A DNA stretch of 7,640 nucleotides. Source: Thiotrichales bacterium. GTDB taxonomy: Bacteria; Pseudomonadota; Gammaproteobacteria; J044. The stretch covers positions 1-7,640 of the forward strand of contig JANTGN010000126.1 in the NCBI GenBank assembly GCA_024762895.1, written 5' to 3'. Of the stretch, positions 1 to 6,780 are shown piece by piece; positions within the stretch are counted from its first letter, which is position 1; each line of letters opens with the position of its first letter. The position numbers and the translations under genes are program-made. The notes beneath the pieces were generated by a model. That model did not search any database and had not been told where the DNA came from. It saw only the letters and a list, made by a program, of their open reading frames with translations.

Positions 1-1780
1 CCCTGAGTTCGTCTTTTCGTTCTTCGCTAAACCTGGGTATGTAGTAGTCACCCTTAGCCTTCCAGTCCCTGACCATTGTCTCCGCCTCGGATCGACCAGC
101 TTCGTCTGCCGGCCTACCATCGTCTTCGATGTAGTTCACACGAGTGGGTACAGCCAGACCAGAGCCCGCCTCATGAATAATATCCATAAACCGCAGATGC
201 AGGTCTTCAGTGACCTCGAAAAATTCATTAAAGTCGGTGGTTTTGATATAGGCGAATACCTGTAAATCGAGGGATGACTCACCAAACTCCAGGAATCGAA
301 TACGCGCAGGCTCAGGATCGACCATGGGATGGGCATAGAGCATCTCCCGTCCCTTGATGAGTATATAACGTATCTGATCGGGCGTGGTGTCGATACGTAA
401 CCTCAGGGTGTGCTTATAGAGTGATTTATCACGCTCTACATAATTCTCAATTTCTATGCTGGATAATTGGGCATTGGGAACATGCTTAACGGTGCGCGCC
501 ATGGTTCTAATCTTAGATGAACGCAACCCTATCTCCTCGACTACTCCGAATGTTCCATCATATTTACAAAGGTCCCCGATTCGCACAGGCTGTGCCGCAT
601 AAAGCGTGAACGAACCGATGAGATTCTCCAGTGATTTCTGCGCAGCCAGGGCGATGGCGATACTACCGATACCCAGGCCTGCAACGATGGTGGTGACGTT
701 GTAACCCATGTTATCGAGCCAGATCACCGCTGCAACAAAGACAATAACTATCTTTATTGCTGTACCTGCTGGCCTGAGCAACACCGTTGCATTTTCATTT
801 CCGATTCTTCGCATGTGATCGGCTAATCGCCCAATAATAAGGTTACTAATACCGATGATTAACCAGGCCAAGGCAAAGACAACCAATGTCTTTGCTTCGA
901 ATAGCGCCTTGACCTCAATGGAGGGGGCGATCAGTTCAAAATTGGCACGAAAGATAATGACCGTGATCAGAAAACGAATCGGTCCCGATAGAAATTTCTG
1001 AATACGCGAAGAACGAGGAGAGGGATAGCGCCTCAGAAAATAGTTGATCCCCGCCGTTATGAGCCAGGCCAGTAAAAGTGCTAACAAGACAATGACCATT
1101 AGCAATAGCCATTGCCACAGATCCAGCATCAGAATCCTGTACTCAGGAATGAGCTGAGAGAGCTTGTCTCCGATCGGCCCATAACCATACAGATCATAGA
1201 GCCGCGGTAACTGGGCGACTGTCTGATTAGAAACCTTCCAGATATAAGTCCCTTTCTCATCCCCCGGAACCCGTTGCATGTAGATGGGAACAGGGCCTTC
1301 CGGGGTATCGAGCTTGGTCACCAGATCCCTGTAGGCTGGCAGACCATCATCCGGATGCCCCTCCGGGCTATCGCTAAAAATATCCTCACCTACCCAGATC
1401 GCGCGTTCCGCAATAATCTTGAGCTGCCTTGCCAGCTCAGGTCCCAGGGCCTTTACTTCCGGTGGGATATAGCGAGTATCCAGAAACTCCATGGCCAGAT
1501 CGTAATTGCCCTGCTCTACTGCCTTTGCGAGACCATGAACGCTGCTTCGTGGCGTCTCGCGGTCCAGTTTGTCAAAGGAAGCAACCACGGCAGGATTTGT
1601 CGAAGTCCCCTCCGAGGTCTCAGCCTTATCCTCTTTTCCATCTTCAGACTGCAGAACATCCTTAAGACTAGGAGCGGCGGCCCCATCCTGAGCAAATGCC
1701 AGTTGATACCCAAGCAAACAAAATGCACCAATAGAGATTAGGACTATCTGATGTAAAACCGAACATTTATTGGGGATCAT
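1..1780 (-). CDS. Mechanosensitive ion channel, MscS family, with signal peptide and periplasmic N-terminal domain (C-terminus off the window)
   Basis: The reverse strand is open from ATG at 1780 to the window edge: 593 residues, no stop reached. Residues 1-30 are a signal peptide (hydrophobic core, then AFA before Q31). A soluble stretch of about 185 residues follows, acidic at first, containing RETPRSSVHG and LAMEFLDTRYIPPEV; similar segments occur in other large MscS-type proteins. Hydrophobic helices lie near 221-243, 268-287, 298-318, 340-357 and 364-390. The last is the pore helix: the Gly/Ala-rich stretch VAGLGIGSIAIALAAQ (366 on), then KSLENLIGS. The beta domain begins at QPVRIGD (397), and the C-terminal alpha/beta domain includes RIRFLEFGESSLDL. 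Known family role: inner-membrane channels opened by membrane tension to release solutes on hypo-osmotic shock. The start is fixed by a GGAG nine bases upstream and an in-frame TAG three codons before the ATG. Probably only a few C-terminal residues are missing. Which MscS subfamily it belongs to is not resolved. Confidence 0.93.
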   Translation of the reverse strand, partial: MIPNKCSVLHQIVLISIGAFCLLGYQLAFAQDGAAAPSLKDVLQSEDGKEDKAETSEGTSTNPAVVASFDKLDRETPRSSVHGLAKAVEQGNYDLAMEFLDTRYIPPEVKALGPELARQLKIIAERAIWVGEDIFSDSPEGHPDDGLPAYRDLVTKLDTPEGPVPIYMQRVPGDEKGTYIWKVSNQTVAQLPRLYDLYGYGPIGDKLSQLIPEYRILMLDLWQWLLLMVIVLLALLLAWLITAGINYFLRRYPSPRSSRIQKFLSGPIRFLITVIIFRANFELIAPSIEVKALFEAKTLVVFALAWLIIGISNLIIGRLADHMRRIGNENATVLLRPAGTAIKIVIVFVAAVIWLDNMGYNVTTIVAGLGIGSIAIALAAQKSLENLIGSFTLYAAQPVRIGDLCKYDGTFGVVEEIGLRSSKIRTMARTVKHVPNAQLSSIEIENYVERDKSLYKHTLRLRIDTTPDQIRYILIKGREMLYAHPMVDPEPARIRFLEFGESSLDLQVFAYIKTTDFNEFFEVTEDLHLRFMDIIHEAGSGLAVPTRVNYIEDDGRPADEAGRSEAETMVRDWKAKGDYYIPRFSEERKDELR

Positions 1781-1789
1781 TGAGAACTA

Positions 1790-1793
1790 CTCC
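1790..1793 (-). promoter_or_regulatory. Ribosome binding site of the MscS-family gene
   Basis: GGAG on the minus strand, nine bases before the ATG at 1780. With the in-frame TAG just upstream of the ATG it fixes the start of the channel gene, which matters because the signal peptide follows at once. Confidence 0.65.
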
Positions 1794-2000
1794 GGTCTAA
1801 GGTCATCCCATGCCGGGCAATGGGAAAATGTAATTTAATACATGTTAGGGGATTAACTCCCATTAATCGAATCTTAACAACGCATTACCTGCCATCAATT
1901 CATAGCATCTGATATTGATCCTATGTGCATCTGGTCACGAATCCCCGGACTTACCCATATCCCCTGCATGTCAAGACTAAACCTGCATCCCTCCGGCAGG

Positions 2001-2006
2001 TACAAT
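2001..2006 (+). promoter_or_regulatory. Possible -10 element of the rep promoter
   Basis: TACAAT matches the sigma-70 -10 consensus at five of six positions and lies 26 bases before the rep ATG. The region where a -35 would sit (about 1977-1983) does not resemble TTGACA, so the call rests on one hexamer and position. Confidence 0.25.
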
Positions 2007-2031
2007 ATGTGCCAAACTACCCTGGATACCC

Positions 2032-4026
2032 ATGGATACGCTCAACCCCCAGCAACGTGAAGCCGCCACCCATATAGGCACCCCCCTGCTGGTCCTGGCA
2101 GGCGCCGGCTCTGGCAAGACGCGGGTGATTACTCAGAAGATCTCCTGGCTGATTCGCGAATGCGGCATGAATGCACAGAATATTGCCGCCATCACCTTCA
2201 CCAACAAGGCCGCCAAGGAGATGAAGGAGCGAGTGGGTAAATTATTGTCCCGAGAGGAAACCAGGGGGCTGACGGTCTCGACCTTTCATAACCTGGGCCT
2301 GAATATCCTGCGTAAGGAACTGAAGGAGATTGGCTATAAACCCGGTTTCACCATCTTCGATGCCGCCGATACCGCCACCCTGATCAAGGAACTCACACGC
2401 AAGGACCACGAGGCCACCGAGGACATGGACCAGGCCCGCTGGCAGATATCGCGCTGGAAGAATGACTTTATCAGCCCCGATCAGGCCATCAAGCAGGCGC
2501 AGAACGACCTGGAATTCGCCCAGGCCAAACTCTATGCCCATTACCAGCGAATGCTGCGGGCCTATAACGCCATGGACTTTGATGACCTGATCGTCGAACC
2601 CGTGCACCTGTTCATGGATAAACCCGAGGTCCTCGCGCGCTGGCAGGAAAAACTACGCTACCTGCTGATCGACGAATACCAGGACACCAATACCTGCCAG
2701 TATGAGCTGGTGCGTCTGCTGGCGGGTATCAGCGGCGCCTTTACCGCCGTGGGCGATGATGACCAGTCCATCTACGCCTGGCGTGGCGCACAACCCGAGA
2801 ACCTGGGACGCCTGCAAAAGGACTTCCCCCGGCTTAAGCTGATCAAGCTGGAACAGAACTATCGCTCGGTTGAACGTATCCTGACCAGCGCCAACCACCT
2901 GATTGCCAACAATCCACATGATTTCGAGAAACGCCTCTGGAGCGCCCTGGGTGAAGGTGAACTGCTCCGTGTCATTCCCTGTAAGAGTGCCGAACACGAG
3001 GCAGAAAGGGTGGTTTCTGAGATCCTCAAACACCGATTCAAAACCAAGAGCAATTACTCAGATTACGCCATTCTGTACCGCGGCAACTTCCAGGCACGCC
3101 CTTTTGAAAAGGTACTGCGAGAAAACAGCATCCCCTACAAGATCAGTGGCGGCCAGTCCTTCTTTGACCGCACCGAGGTCAAGGACACCCTGGCCTATCT
3201 GCGCCTGCTTGCCAACCCCGATGATGATGCGGCCTTCCTGCGCATTATCAATACCCCACGTCGCGCTATCGGGCCCGGCACACTGGAAAAACTGGGCCAG
3301 TATGCCAACGAGCGGCACATCAGCCTGTTTGCTGCCAGCTCGGAAATGGGCCTGTCGCAGGTGCTCAAGGCCGCATCCAGGCAACGCCTGGAGACCTTTA
3401 TCGACTGGATGCAGGAACTGGCACGAACTGCCGACGACGACCCGGTAGGAACGGCCCGGCGCATGATGCGCGAGACCGAATACGAGACCTGGCTGATCGA
3501 AACCAGCAAGGACGAAAAGGTGGCCCAGAAACGCTGGGAAAACGTTACCGAGGTCCTCGACTGGATGGGTCGCATCAGCAAAGACAATGAGGAGGACCGT
3601 ACCCTCAGCGACCTCGTCAACCATATGAGCCTGATGGATATTCTGGACCGCAACCAGGAGGAAAAGGATCTTGATGGCGTCCAGCTCATGACCCTGCATG
3701 CCGCCAAGGGCCTGGAGTTCCCCAACGTCTTCCTGGTAGGCATGGAAGAGGAACTCCTGCCCCATCGGACCAGCCTGGAAGAAGATAATATCGAGGAAGA
3801 ACGGCGCCTCGCCTATGTCGGGATTACCCGGGCACAGCAGAGTCTGGCCCTGACCTATGCCACCAAACGTCAGCGTTATGGTGAGGAGATGGAATGTGAG
3901 CCCAGCCGATTTCTGAACGAGCTACCAGAGGAACACCTGGAATGGGATGATCGCCGTGAGGTAAGCCCCGAAGAACGCAAGGAAACCGGACGCGCCCACC
4001 TGGCCAATATCCGTGGTCTGCTCTAG
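2032..4026 (+). CDS. rep: ATP-dependent DNA helicase Rep (superfamily 1, UvrD/Rep type)
   Basis: Complete 664-residue protein, close to the 673 residues of E. coli Rep and alignable with it by eye throughout. Motifs in order: Walker A GAGSGKT (24-30), Ia FTNKAAKEM (56-64), Ib TFHNLG (84-89), Walker B DEYQD (214-218), III GDDDQSIYAWRG (241-252), IV EQNYRS (274-279), V TLHAAKGLEF (554-563) and VI YVGITRA (595-601). The late-domain sequence KISGGQSFFDR and the C-terminal HLANIRGLL resemble Rep more than UvrD. Known role: a 3'-5' single-strand translocase that uses ATP to unwind DNA and clear protein roadblocks ahead of replication forks, working with DnaB. The ATG lacks a strong Shine-Dalgarno (only TGGA about six bases upstream), but alignment with Rep supports it. 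The C-terminal tail after the HLAN motif is shorter than in E. coli Rep, so an interaction through that tail may differ. The gene appears to be monocistronic. Confidence 0.97.
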   Translation: MDTLNPQQREAATHIGTPLLVLAGAGSGKTRVITQKISWLIRECGMNAQNIAAITFTNKAAKEMKERVGKLLSREETRGLTVSTFHNLGLNILRKELKEIGYKPGFTIFDAADTATLIKELTRKDHEATEDMDQARWQISRWKNDFISPDQAIKQAQNDLEFAQAKLYAHYQRMLRAYNAMDFDDLIVEPVHLFMDKPEVLARWQEKLRYLLIDEYQDTNTCQYELVRLLAGISGAFTAVGDDDQSIYAWRGAQPENLGRLQKDFPRLKLIKLEQNYRSVERILTSANHLIANNPHDFEKRLWSALGEGELLRVIPCKSAEHEAERVVSEILKHRFKTKSNYSDYAILYRGNFQARPFEKVLRENSIPYKISGGQSFFDRTEVKDTLAYLRLLANPDDDAAFLRIINTPRRAIGPGTLEKLGQYANERHISLFAASSEMGLSQVLKAASRQRLETFIDWMQELARTADDDPVGTARRMMRETEYETWLIETSKDEKVAQKRWENVTEVLDWMGRISKDNEEDRTLSDLVNHMSLMDILDRNQEEKDLDGVQLMTLHAAKGLEFPNVFLVGMEEELLPHRTSLEEDNIEEERRLAYVGITRAQQSLALTYATKRQRYGEEMECEPSRFLNELPEEHLEWDDRREVSPEERKETGRAHLANIRGLL

Positions 4027-4038
4027 CAGTCTGGCAAT

Positions 4039-4064
4039 GTTTATTCGGAACCTGCGGAATAAAC
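4039..4064 (+). terminator. Hairpin after rep, possible weak terminator
   Basis: GTTTATTC (4039-4046) and GAATAAAC (4057-4064) form a perfect 8-bp inverted repeat with a 10-base loop, starting 12 bases after the rep stop codon. The stem is AT-rich and is followed by CTTCCTT rather than a clean T-run. It may end rep transcription weakly, stabilise the 3' end of the message, or bind a regulator of the next gene. Confidence 0.4.
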
Positions 4065-4127
4065 CTTCCTTAACCGCATCATATTATGTTGGGTATTCCA
4101 TCCTGCGCTTTAGACATGGCTGGGAGT

Positions 4128-4133
4128 TATAAT
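4128..4133 (+). promoter_or_regulatory. Likely -10 element of the diguanylate cyclase promoter
   Basis: TATAAT is an exact sigma-70 -10 hexamer, 32 bases before the GTG start, predicting a leader of roughly 25 bases. The positions 16-18 bases upstream (about 4104-4111, GCGCTTT region) do not resemble TTGACA, and the extended -10 TG is incomplete. An activator or another sigma factor may be needed, or the match may be chance in AT-rich DNA. Confidence 0.4.
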
Positions 4134-4165
4134 TAACAATTAATCATTCAAAAAAGAGAACCGGG

Positions 4166-5242
4166 GTGCTGCCACTTCTTTCCAGGGTCGATAAAGAAAA
4201 GCGTGACTTTATCGAGATCGAATACTACCGCCGCCTGTTTCTTTATTACCTGTTCGGTTTTCTGGCCTGCGCCTTTATGCTGGTATTTGGCTCGGTCTCA
4301 CTGATCGAGGGAAGATACCTACTGGCGGCGTTTCTACTTTTCCTGTTTACCGTCACGGCGCTGAACATACTCCACCTGAAGAGAAGTCAGAACATTAACC
4401 TCGCCTCCTGGGTAGATGCCATCGTCGTCAGTCTGCTCTCGGTGTATCTCATCATCACCGGGGGTGTGGATCATACCGGGCCACTCTGGGTCTACCCTCT
4501 GCTACCCTTCATGATCTTCATCCAGGGCCACCGCCTGGGTACGCTTACGGCCTTCAGCCTGCTGGCCCTGATTGGTATCATCCTGTTCAAACCCATGGAG
4601 CACCTGTCGATTCCAGATTATTCCATGGAGTTCAGGATTCGATATTTTGCCTCACTGTCCAGCGTATTGCTGTTTTCCTGGGCAACGGAATACCTACGCC
4701 ATGCCGCCTATGTTCAGTTACGCGCCCAGGGTGAGAAACTGGAAACCGACTCACGCACCGATTTTCTGACCGGTCTGGCCAACCGACGTTATGCCCTGGA
4801 AAAACTCCATTATGAGAACACTCGATACCAGAGGACCCACAGCCCATACTGTGTCTTACTCATAGATATCGATAATTTCAAAAGAATTAATGACAGCCTG
4901 GGCCATGGCGTGGGTGATTGTGTACTCAGGCAGATTGCCCAATCATTTCTGGATCAGGTCAGGGAGATCGACCTCGTCTCACGCTGGGGGGGTGAGGAAT
5001 TTATGATCCTTCTTCCAGATACCAATATTGACCAGGGGCACCTGACCGCCGAAAAGCTACGTCAGCATATTGAAGCCCGTCAGTTTGATTGTAACCATGA
5101 GCCCCTGAAGATCACGATCAGTATTGGTGTGGAGGTCTCTCAGCCGGGGCAGAATCCAATGTATTTTATCGATCTGGCCGATGAAAAACTGTATCGCGCC
5201 AAATCGAGTGGCAAGAACCGGGTCGTCTCGGCACTCGACTAA
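4166..5242 (+). CDS. Membrane-bound diguanylate cyclase (GGDEF domain) with multi-pass N-terminal sensor region
   Basis: The 358-residue protein starts at GTG; an in-frame TAA at 4130-4132 excludes longer forms, and AAGAGA six bases upstream serves as a modest ribosome site. About six hydrophobic helices lie near residues 24-47, 51-71, 83-98, 107-121, 125-141 and 160-174, with the conserved-looking loop GGVDHTGPLWVYP (99-111). A short linker leads to the GGDEF domain: DFLTGLANRR (199-208), metal-binding DIDNFK (234-239), signature GGEEF (275-279), and the closing IGV and ADEKLYRAKSSGKN elements. Known reaction: two GTP to cyclic di-GMP, made in the cytoplasm at the inner membrane and controlling adhesion, motility or biofilm. 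The inhibitory RxxD site (R266 to D269, five residues before GGEEF) is present, so product feedback is expected. There is no EAL domain. The sensor region matches no named MASE domain that I can assign with certainty, so its signal is unknown. Confidence 0.93.
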   Translation: MLPLLSRVDKEKRDFIEIEYYRRLFLYYLFGFLACAFMLVFGSVSLIEGRYLLAAFLLFLFTVTALNILHLKRSQNINLASWVDAIVVSLLSVYLIITGGVDHTGPLWVYPLLPFMIFIQGHRLGTLTAFSLLALIGIILFKPMEHLSIPDYSMEFRIRYFASLSSVLLFSWATEYLRHAAYVQLRAQGEKLETDSRTDFLTGLANRRYALEKLHYENTRYQRTHSPYCVLLIDIDNFKRINDSLGHGVGDCVLRQIAQSFLDQVREIDLVSRWGGEEFMILLPDTNIDQGHLTAEKLRQHIEARQFDCNHEPLKITISIGVEVSQPGQNPMYFIDLADEKLYRAKSSGKNRVVSALD

Positions 5243-5261
5243 TCAACTCATCGCTGTCAGC

Positions 5262-5828
5262 TCAGGAAAAGGACTCTGTCGTATAGCGCCACATCTTGAG
5301 CGACTTCGACCAGTGAGAGACGGGCAGACCTGCCTTCTGTTTCAGGTGGGCAAGAAACTCTTTTCGATCCGGCAACTGTTCCCAGACGCTGGGTAGAAAG
5401 GTCCCCTTACGCCCCGAGTCCTCCATGATCAGGCCGTCGATATTCGGTCGGATCTGTTCCAGCAGGTCCTCTTCATCGCTAAAGCTCATCGGCTCAGGCT
5501 GACTGAGTACGGAGATATGGATCTCAAGGTCGTCAAACTCATTGCGTTGCAGGGATGGAAAGCGCGGATCCCTGAAGGCCGCAGCCCAGGCATGTTCCGA
5601 CACATCACGAACCAGTGGCTGATAGGCCTCCAGTGCCCCAATGCATCCCCTGAGCAGACCCAGGCGATTCAGGGTGACGAAGCTGGCACGCTCCTCGCAC
5701 AGGTGTTCTGAATAATCATCCAGATCAATGGACAGTGCGCCCCCCTCTTCCAGGCCGTGCAGTATAGAGCGCCGGGCAACCTCCAGCAGGAGGTTGCGCT
5801 CCTCTTCACTGTATTCATTCGAAGGCAT
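5262..5828 (-). CDS. amrA: AmmeMemoRadiSam system protein A (AMMECR1 domain)
   Basis: The 188-residue protein is essentially one AMMECR1 domain: EEERNLLLEVARRSI (8-22), ERASFVTLN (46-54), the family's signature LRGCIG (59-64) with its conserved Cys62, RDPRFPSL near 86-93, and GTFLPSVWEQLPD followed by KAGLP. Bacterial and archaeal members have this size. The domain's biochemical activity is not established to my knowledge; the name comes from the human AMMECR1 protein, and bacterial copies accompany a Memo protein and a radical SAM enzyme, as here. I chose ATG at 5828, which makes the protein begin just before the conserved first helix; the reading frame stays open up to 5912, but those 28 extra residues (many hydrophobic, with Cys and Arg) do not look like the family and lie wholly inside amrB. 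The start overlaps the end of amrB by 14 bases, pointing to translational coupling. The stop lies 19 bases from the stop of the convergent cyclase gene. Confidence 0.93.
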   Translation of the reverse strand: MPSNEYSEEERNLLLEVARRSILHGLEEGGALSIDLDDYSEHLCEERASFVTLNRLGLLRGCIGALEAYQPLVRDVSEHAWAAAFRDPRFPSLQRNEFDDLEIHISVLSQPEPMSFSDEEDLLEQIRPNIDGLIMEDSGRKGTFLPSVWEQLPDRKEFLAHLKQKAGLPVSHWSKSLKMWRYTTESFS

Positions 5829-6600
5829 AGGCACCGTATCCCACGACACGATCTCTAGGACCCGCCGTATCACCAGAATTGCGCAAATCGACCGTCTGTG
5901 CATGCAGCCCATGAAGCCGGGCCTCGATCAACAGGCCCTGGACGGGAATGCGCCCACAGGCCTGGTTATGGCCAATCGCCTCACCATGCAGGGTCTCGAT
6001 CGCCTTCGATGTCACAGAATCGATACCCCTGGCGCTTTCATAGTCCAGGTAATGACTGAGGTCGGAACTAATGACAATAAGGGTCTCAGGTCCACCCCAG
6101 AGTTCTTCCAGCACCTCGGCCACTTCCGCACCCGTCGCATCACCCACGACCAGGGGGACCAGCTGGAATTGCCCCAGGGTCTTTTGCAAGAAGGGTATCT
6201 GAACCTCAAGACTATGCTCATAGGCATGGGCCTCATCCATCTCATAGACCTGTGACATGGGCAGGATGCGTTCGATGGAGGCCCTGTCGATGGGTACCTC
6301 TCCTAATGGGGTCTCGAAATAATCCGCGCTGGGCACGGCCAGTCCCACAAAGGGGACTCGATGAGATGGGCCCAGCAGGATCACACGAGTGATGGGTTGT
6401 GTCGCATTCTTTAGCCGAGCATAGACCGAAGCCGCTACAGGTCCGGAATAGATATAACCGGCATGAGGTGCAATGAGTGCCTTGGGGGGATGTTCTTGGG
6501 TTGTAACCGCTGCTAGAAAACCGTCCAGTTCACGAGACAGCTCCAGCGGATCGCCAGGATAAAAAGTGCCTGCTACTGCAGGGGGGCGAACTTTGATCAT
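5815..6600 (-). CDS. amrB: AmmeMemoRadiSam system protein B (Memo-like protein)
   Basis: Complete 261-residue Memo-family protein, near the usual bacterial length. It opens with RPPAVAGTFYPGDP, the typical family start, followed by IAPHAGYIYSGPVAA (43-57), LLGPSHR (75-81), EHSLEVQIPFLQ (128-139), VISSDLSHYLDY (176-187) and a C-terminal DTAGPRDRVVGYGAYAF. His46, His80 and Cys215 (ACGRIPV) appear to match the metal-binding His49, His81 and Cys244 of human MEMO1. The fold is related to class III extradiol dioxygenases, but no such activity is implied here; the substrate is unknown. It is the first gene of a two-gene unit with amrA, whose start lies inside its last codons. The start is well fixed by AAGGAG eight bases upstream (6609-6614). 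It is read divergently from amrS across 180 bases, so co-control of all three parts is likely. Confidence 0.95.
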   Translation of the reverse strand: MIKVRPPAVAGTFYPGDPLELSRELDGFLAAVTTQEHPPKALIAPHAGYIYSGPVAASVYARLKNATQPITRVILLGPSHRVPFVGLAVPSADYFETPLGEVPIDRASIERILPMSQVYEMDEAHAYEHSLEVQIPFLQKTLGQFQLVPLVVGDATGAEVAEVLEELWGGPETLIVISSDLSHYLDYESARGIDSVTSKAIETLHGEAIGHNQACGRIPVQGLLIEARLHGLHAQTVDLRNSGDTAGPRDRVVGYGAYAFE

Positions 6601-6608
6601 TTCTCGAT

Positions 6609-6614
6609 CTCCTT
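6609..6614 (-). promoter_or_regulatory. Ribosome binding site of amrB
   Basis: AAGGAG on the minus strand, eight bases before the ATG at 6600. It is the strongest Shine-Dalgarno sequence in the window and fixes the amrB start; amrA has no comparable site, which fits coupled translation. Confidence 0.8.
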
Positions 6615-6694
6615 AAAATGGCAGCTTTCACTCAGAGGTACCTTCGACGTGCACCTTTTCCCTGTAAGTGGGGTCACTAAGATCTTTTTTAAAG

Positions 6695-6711
6695 TCAGGA
6701 TTAAATCCTGA
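6695..6711. promoter_or_regulatory. 17-base palindrome in the divergent amrB/amrS region, candidate operator
   Basis: TCAGGATTAAATCCTGA: two perfect 8-base arms around a single central base. It lies 95 bases before the amrB start and 70 before that of amrS, upstream of the proposed amrS -35. On the minus strand its middle reads TTTAAT, which could be a -10 hexamer for amrB, though no good -35 accompanies it. The symmetry suits a dimeric repressor or activator acting on both sides. No T-run follows on either strand as a terminator would need, although TTTTTT (6685-6690) precedes it on the plus strand and gives an A-run on the other. Confidence 0.45.
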
Positions 6712-6729
6712 ATTCTCAATAACAGTCTA

Positions 6730-6758
6730 TTCAACCTGTATTAAACTTAAAGTATATA
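6730..6758 (+). promoter_or_regulatory. Candidate sigma-70 promoter of amrS
   Basis: TTCAAC (6730-6735) and TATATA (6753-6758) are 17 bases apart in an AT-rich stretch 23 bases before the start codon. The -35 is a weak match and the -10 matches at four of six positions; TATAGT (6755-6760) is a slightly better -10 but at a 19-base spacing. The predicted message leader is short. Confidence 0.35.
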
Positions 6759-6767
6759 GTTCAGCGA

Positions 6768-6772
6768 AAGGA
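6768..6772 (+). promoter_or_regulatory. Ribosome binding site that decides the amrS start
   Basis: AAGGA lies eight bases before ATG 6781. An in-frame ATG at 6772 overlaps this site and would have no room for ribosome binding, so 6781 is the preferred start. Confidence 0.65.
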
Positions 6773-6780
6773 TGATTGAC

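Larger units (their letters stand above)
1781..2031. other. Divergent intergenic region between the MscS-family gene and rep
   Basis: This 251-base gap must hold the promoters of both outward-facing genes. On the plus strand TACAAT (2001-2006) is a plausible -10 element for rep, which would give a leader of about 20 bases, but no good -35 lies 16-18 bases before it. A 6-bp inverted repeat, ACCTGC (1981-1986) and GCAGGT (1996-2001), ends at that -10. On the minus strand the AT-rich stretch around 1830-1880 could hold the channel promoter, but no hexamer pair stands out. I see no RNA gene or further coding sequence here. Confidence 0.5.

Noticed and set aside
1274..1741. Plus-strand open frame of 155 codons starting with TTG
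   Set aside because: It lies antisense to the MscS-family gene in the same codon register, has a weak start and no recognisable domain; the minus-strand protein has clear family motifs.
1847..1860. GGGGATTAACTCCC as an operator or terminator stem
   Set aside because: Only four base pairs (GGGA with TCCC) match around a five-base loop, which is expected by chance.
2903..3448. Plus-strand open frame of 181 codons within rep in another frame
   Set aside because: The translation is rich in Arg, Pro, Ser and Cys without domain signal, while the rep frame carries conserved helicase sequence here.
3058..3765. Minus-strand open frame of 235 codons inside rep
   Set aside because: It is antisense and in codon register with rep, where codon bias keeps the opposite strand open; rep is conserved across this whole stretch.
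5243..5261. Bidirectional terminator between the convergent cyclase and amrA genes
   Set aside because: The 19-base gap has only a 4-bp GCTG/CAGC repeat and no T-run on either strand.
5829..5912. 28-residue N-terminal extension of amrA from an ATG at 5912
   Set aside because: It lies wholly inside amrB, does not resemble AMMECR1 proteins, and the ATG at 5828 gives the expected family start.
5728..6255. Plus-strand open frame of 175 codons over amrB and amrA
   Set aside because: It is antisense and in register with amrB, whose metal-site residues and family motifs are plain; no ribosome site supports the opposite frame.
6772..6780. ATG at 6772 as the amrS start
   Set aside because: It is in frame but overlaps the AAGGA that would be its ribosome site; 6781 has the proper spacing.
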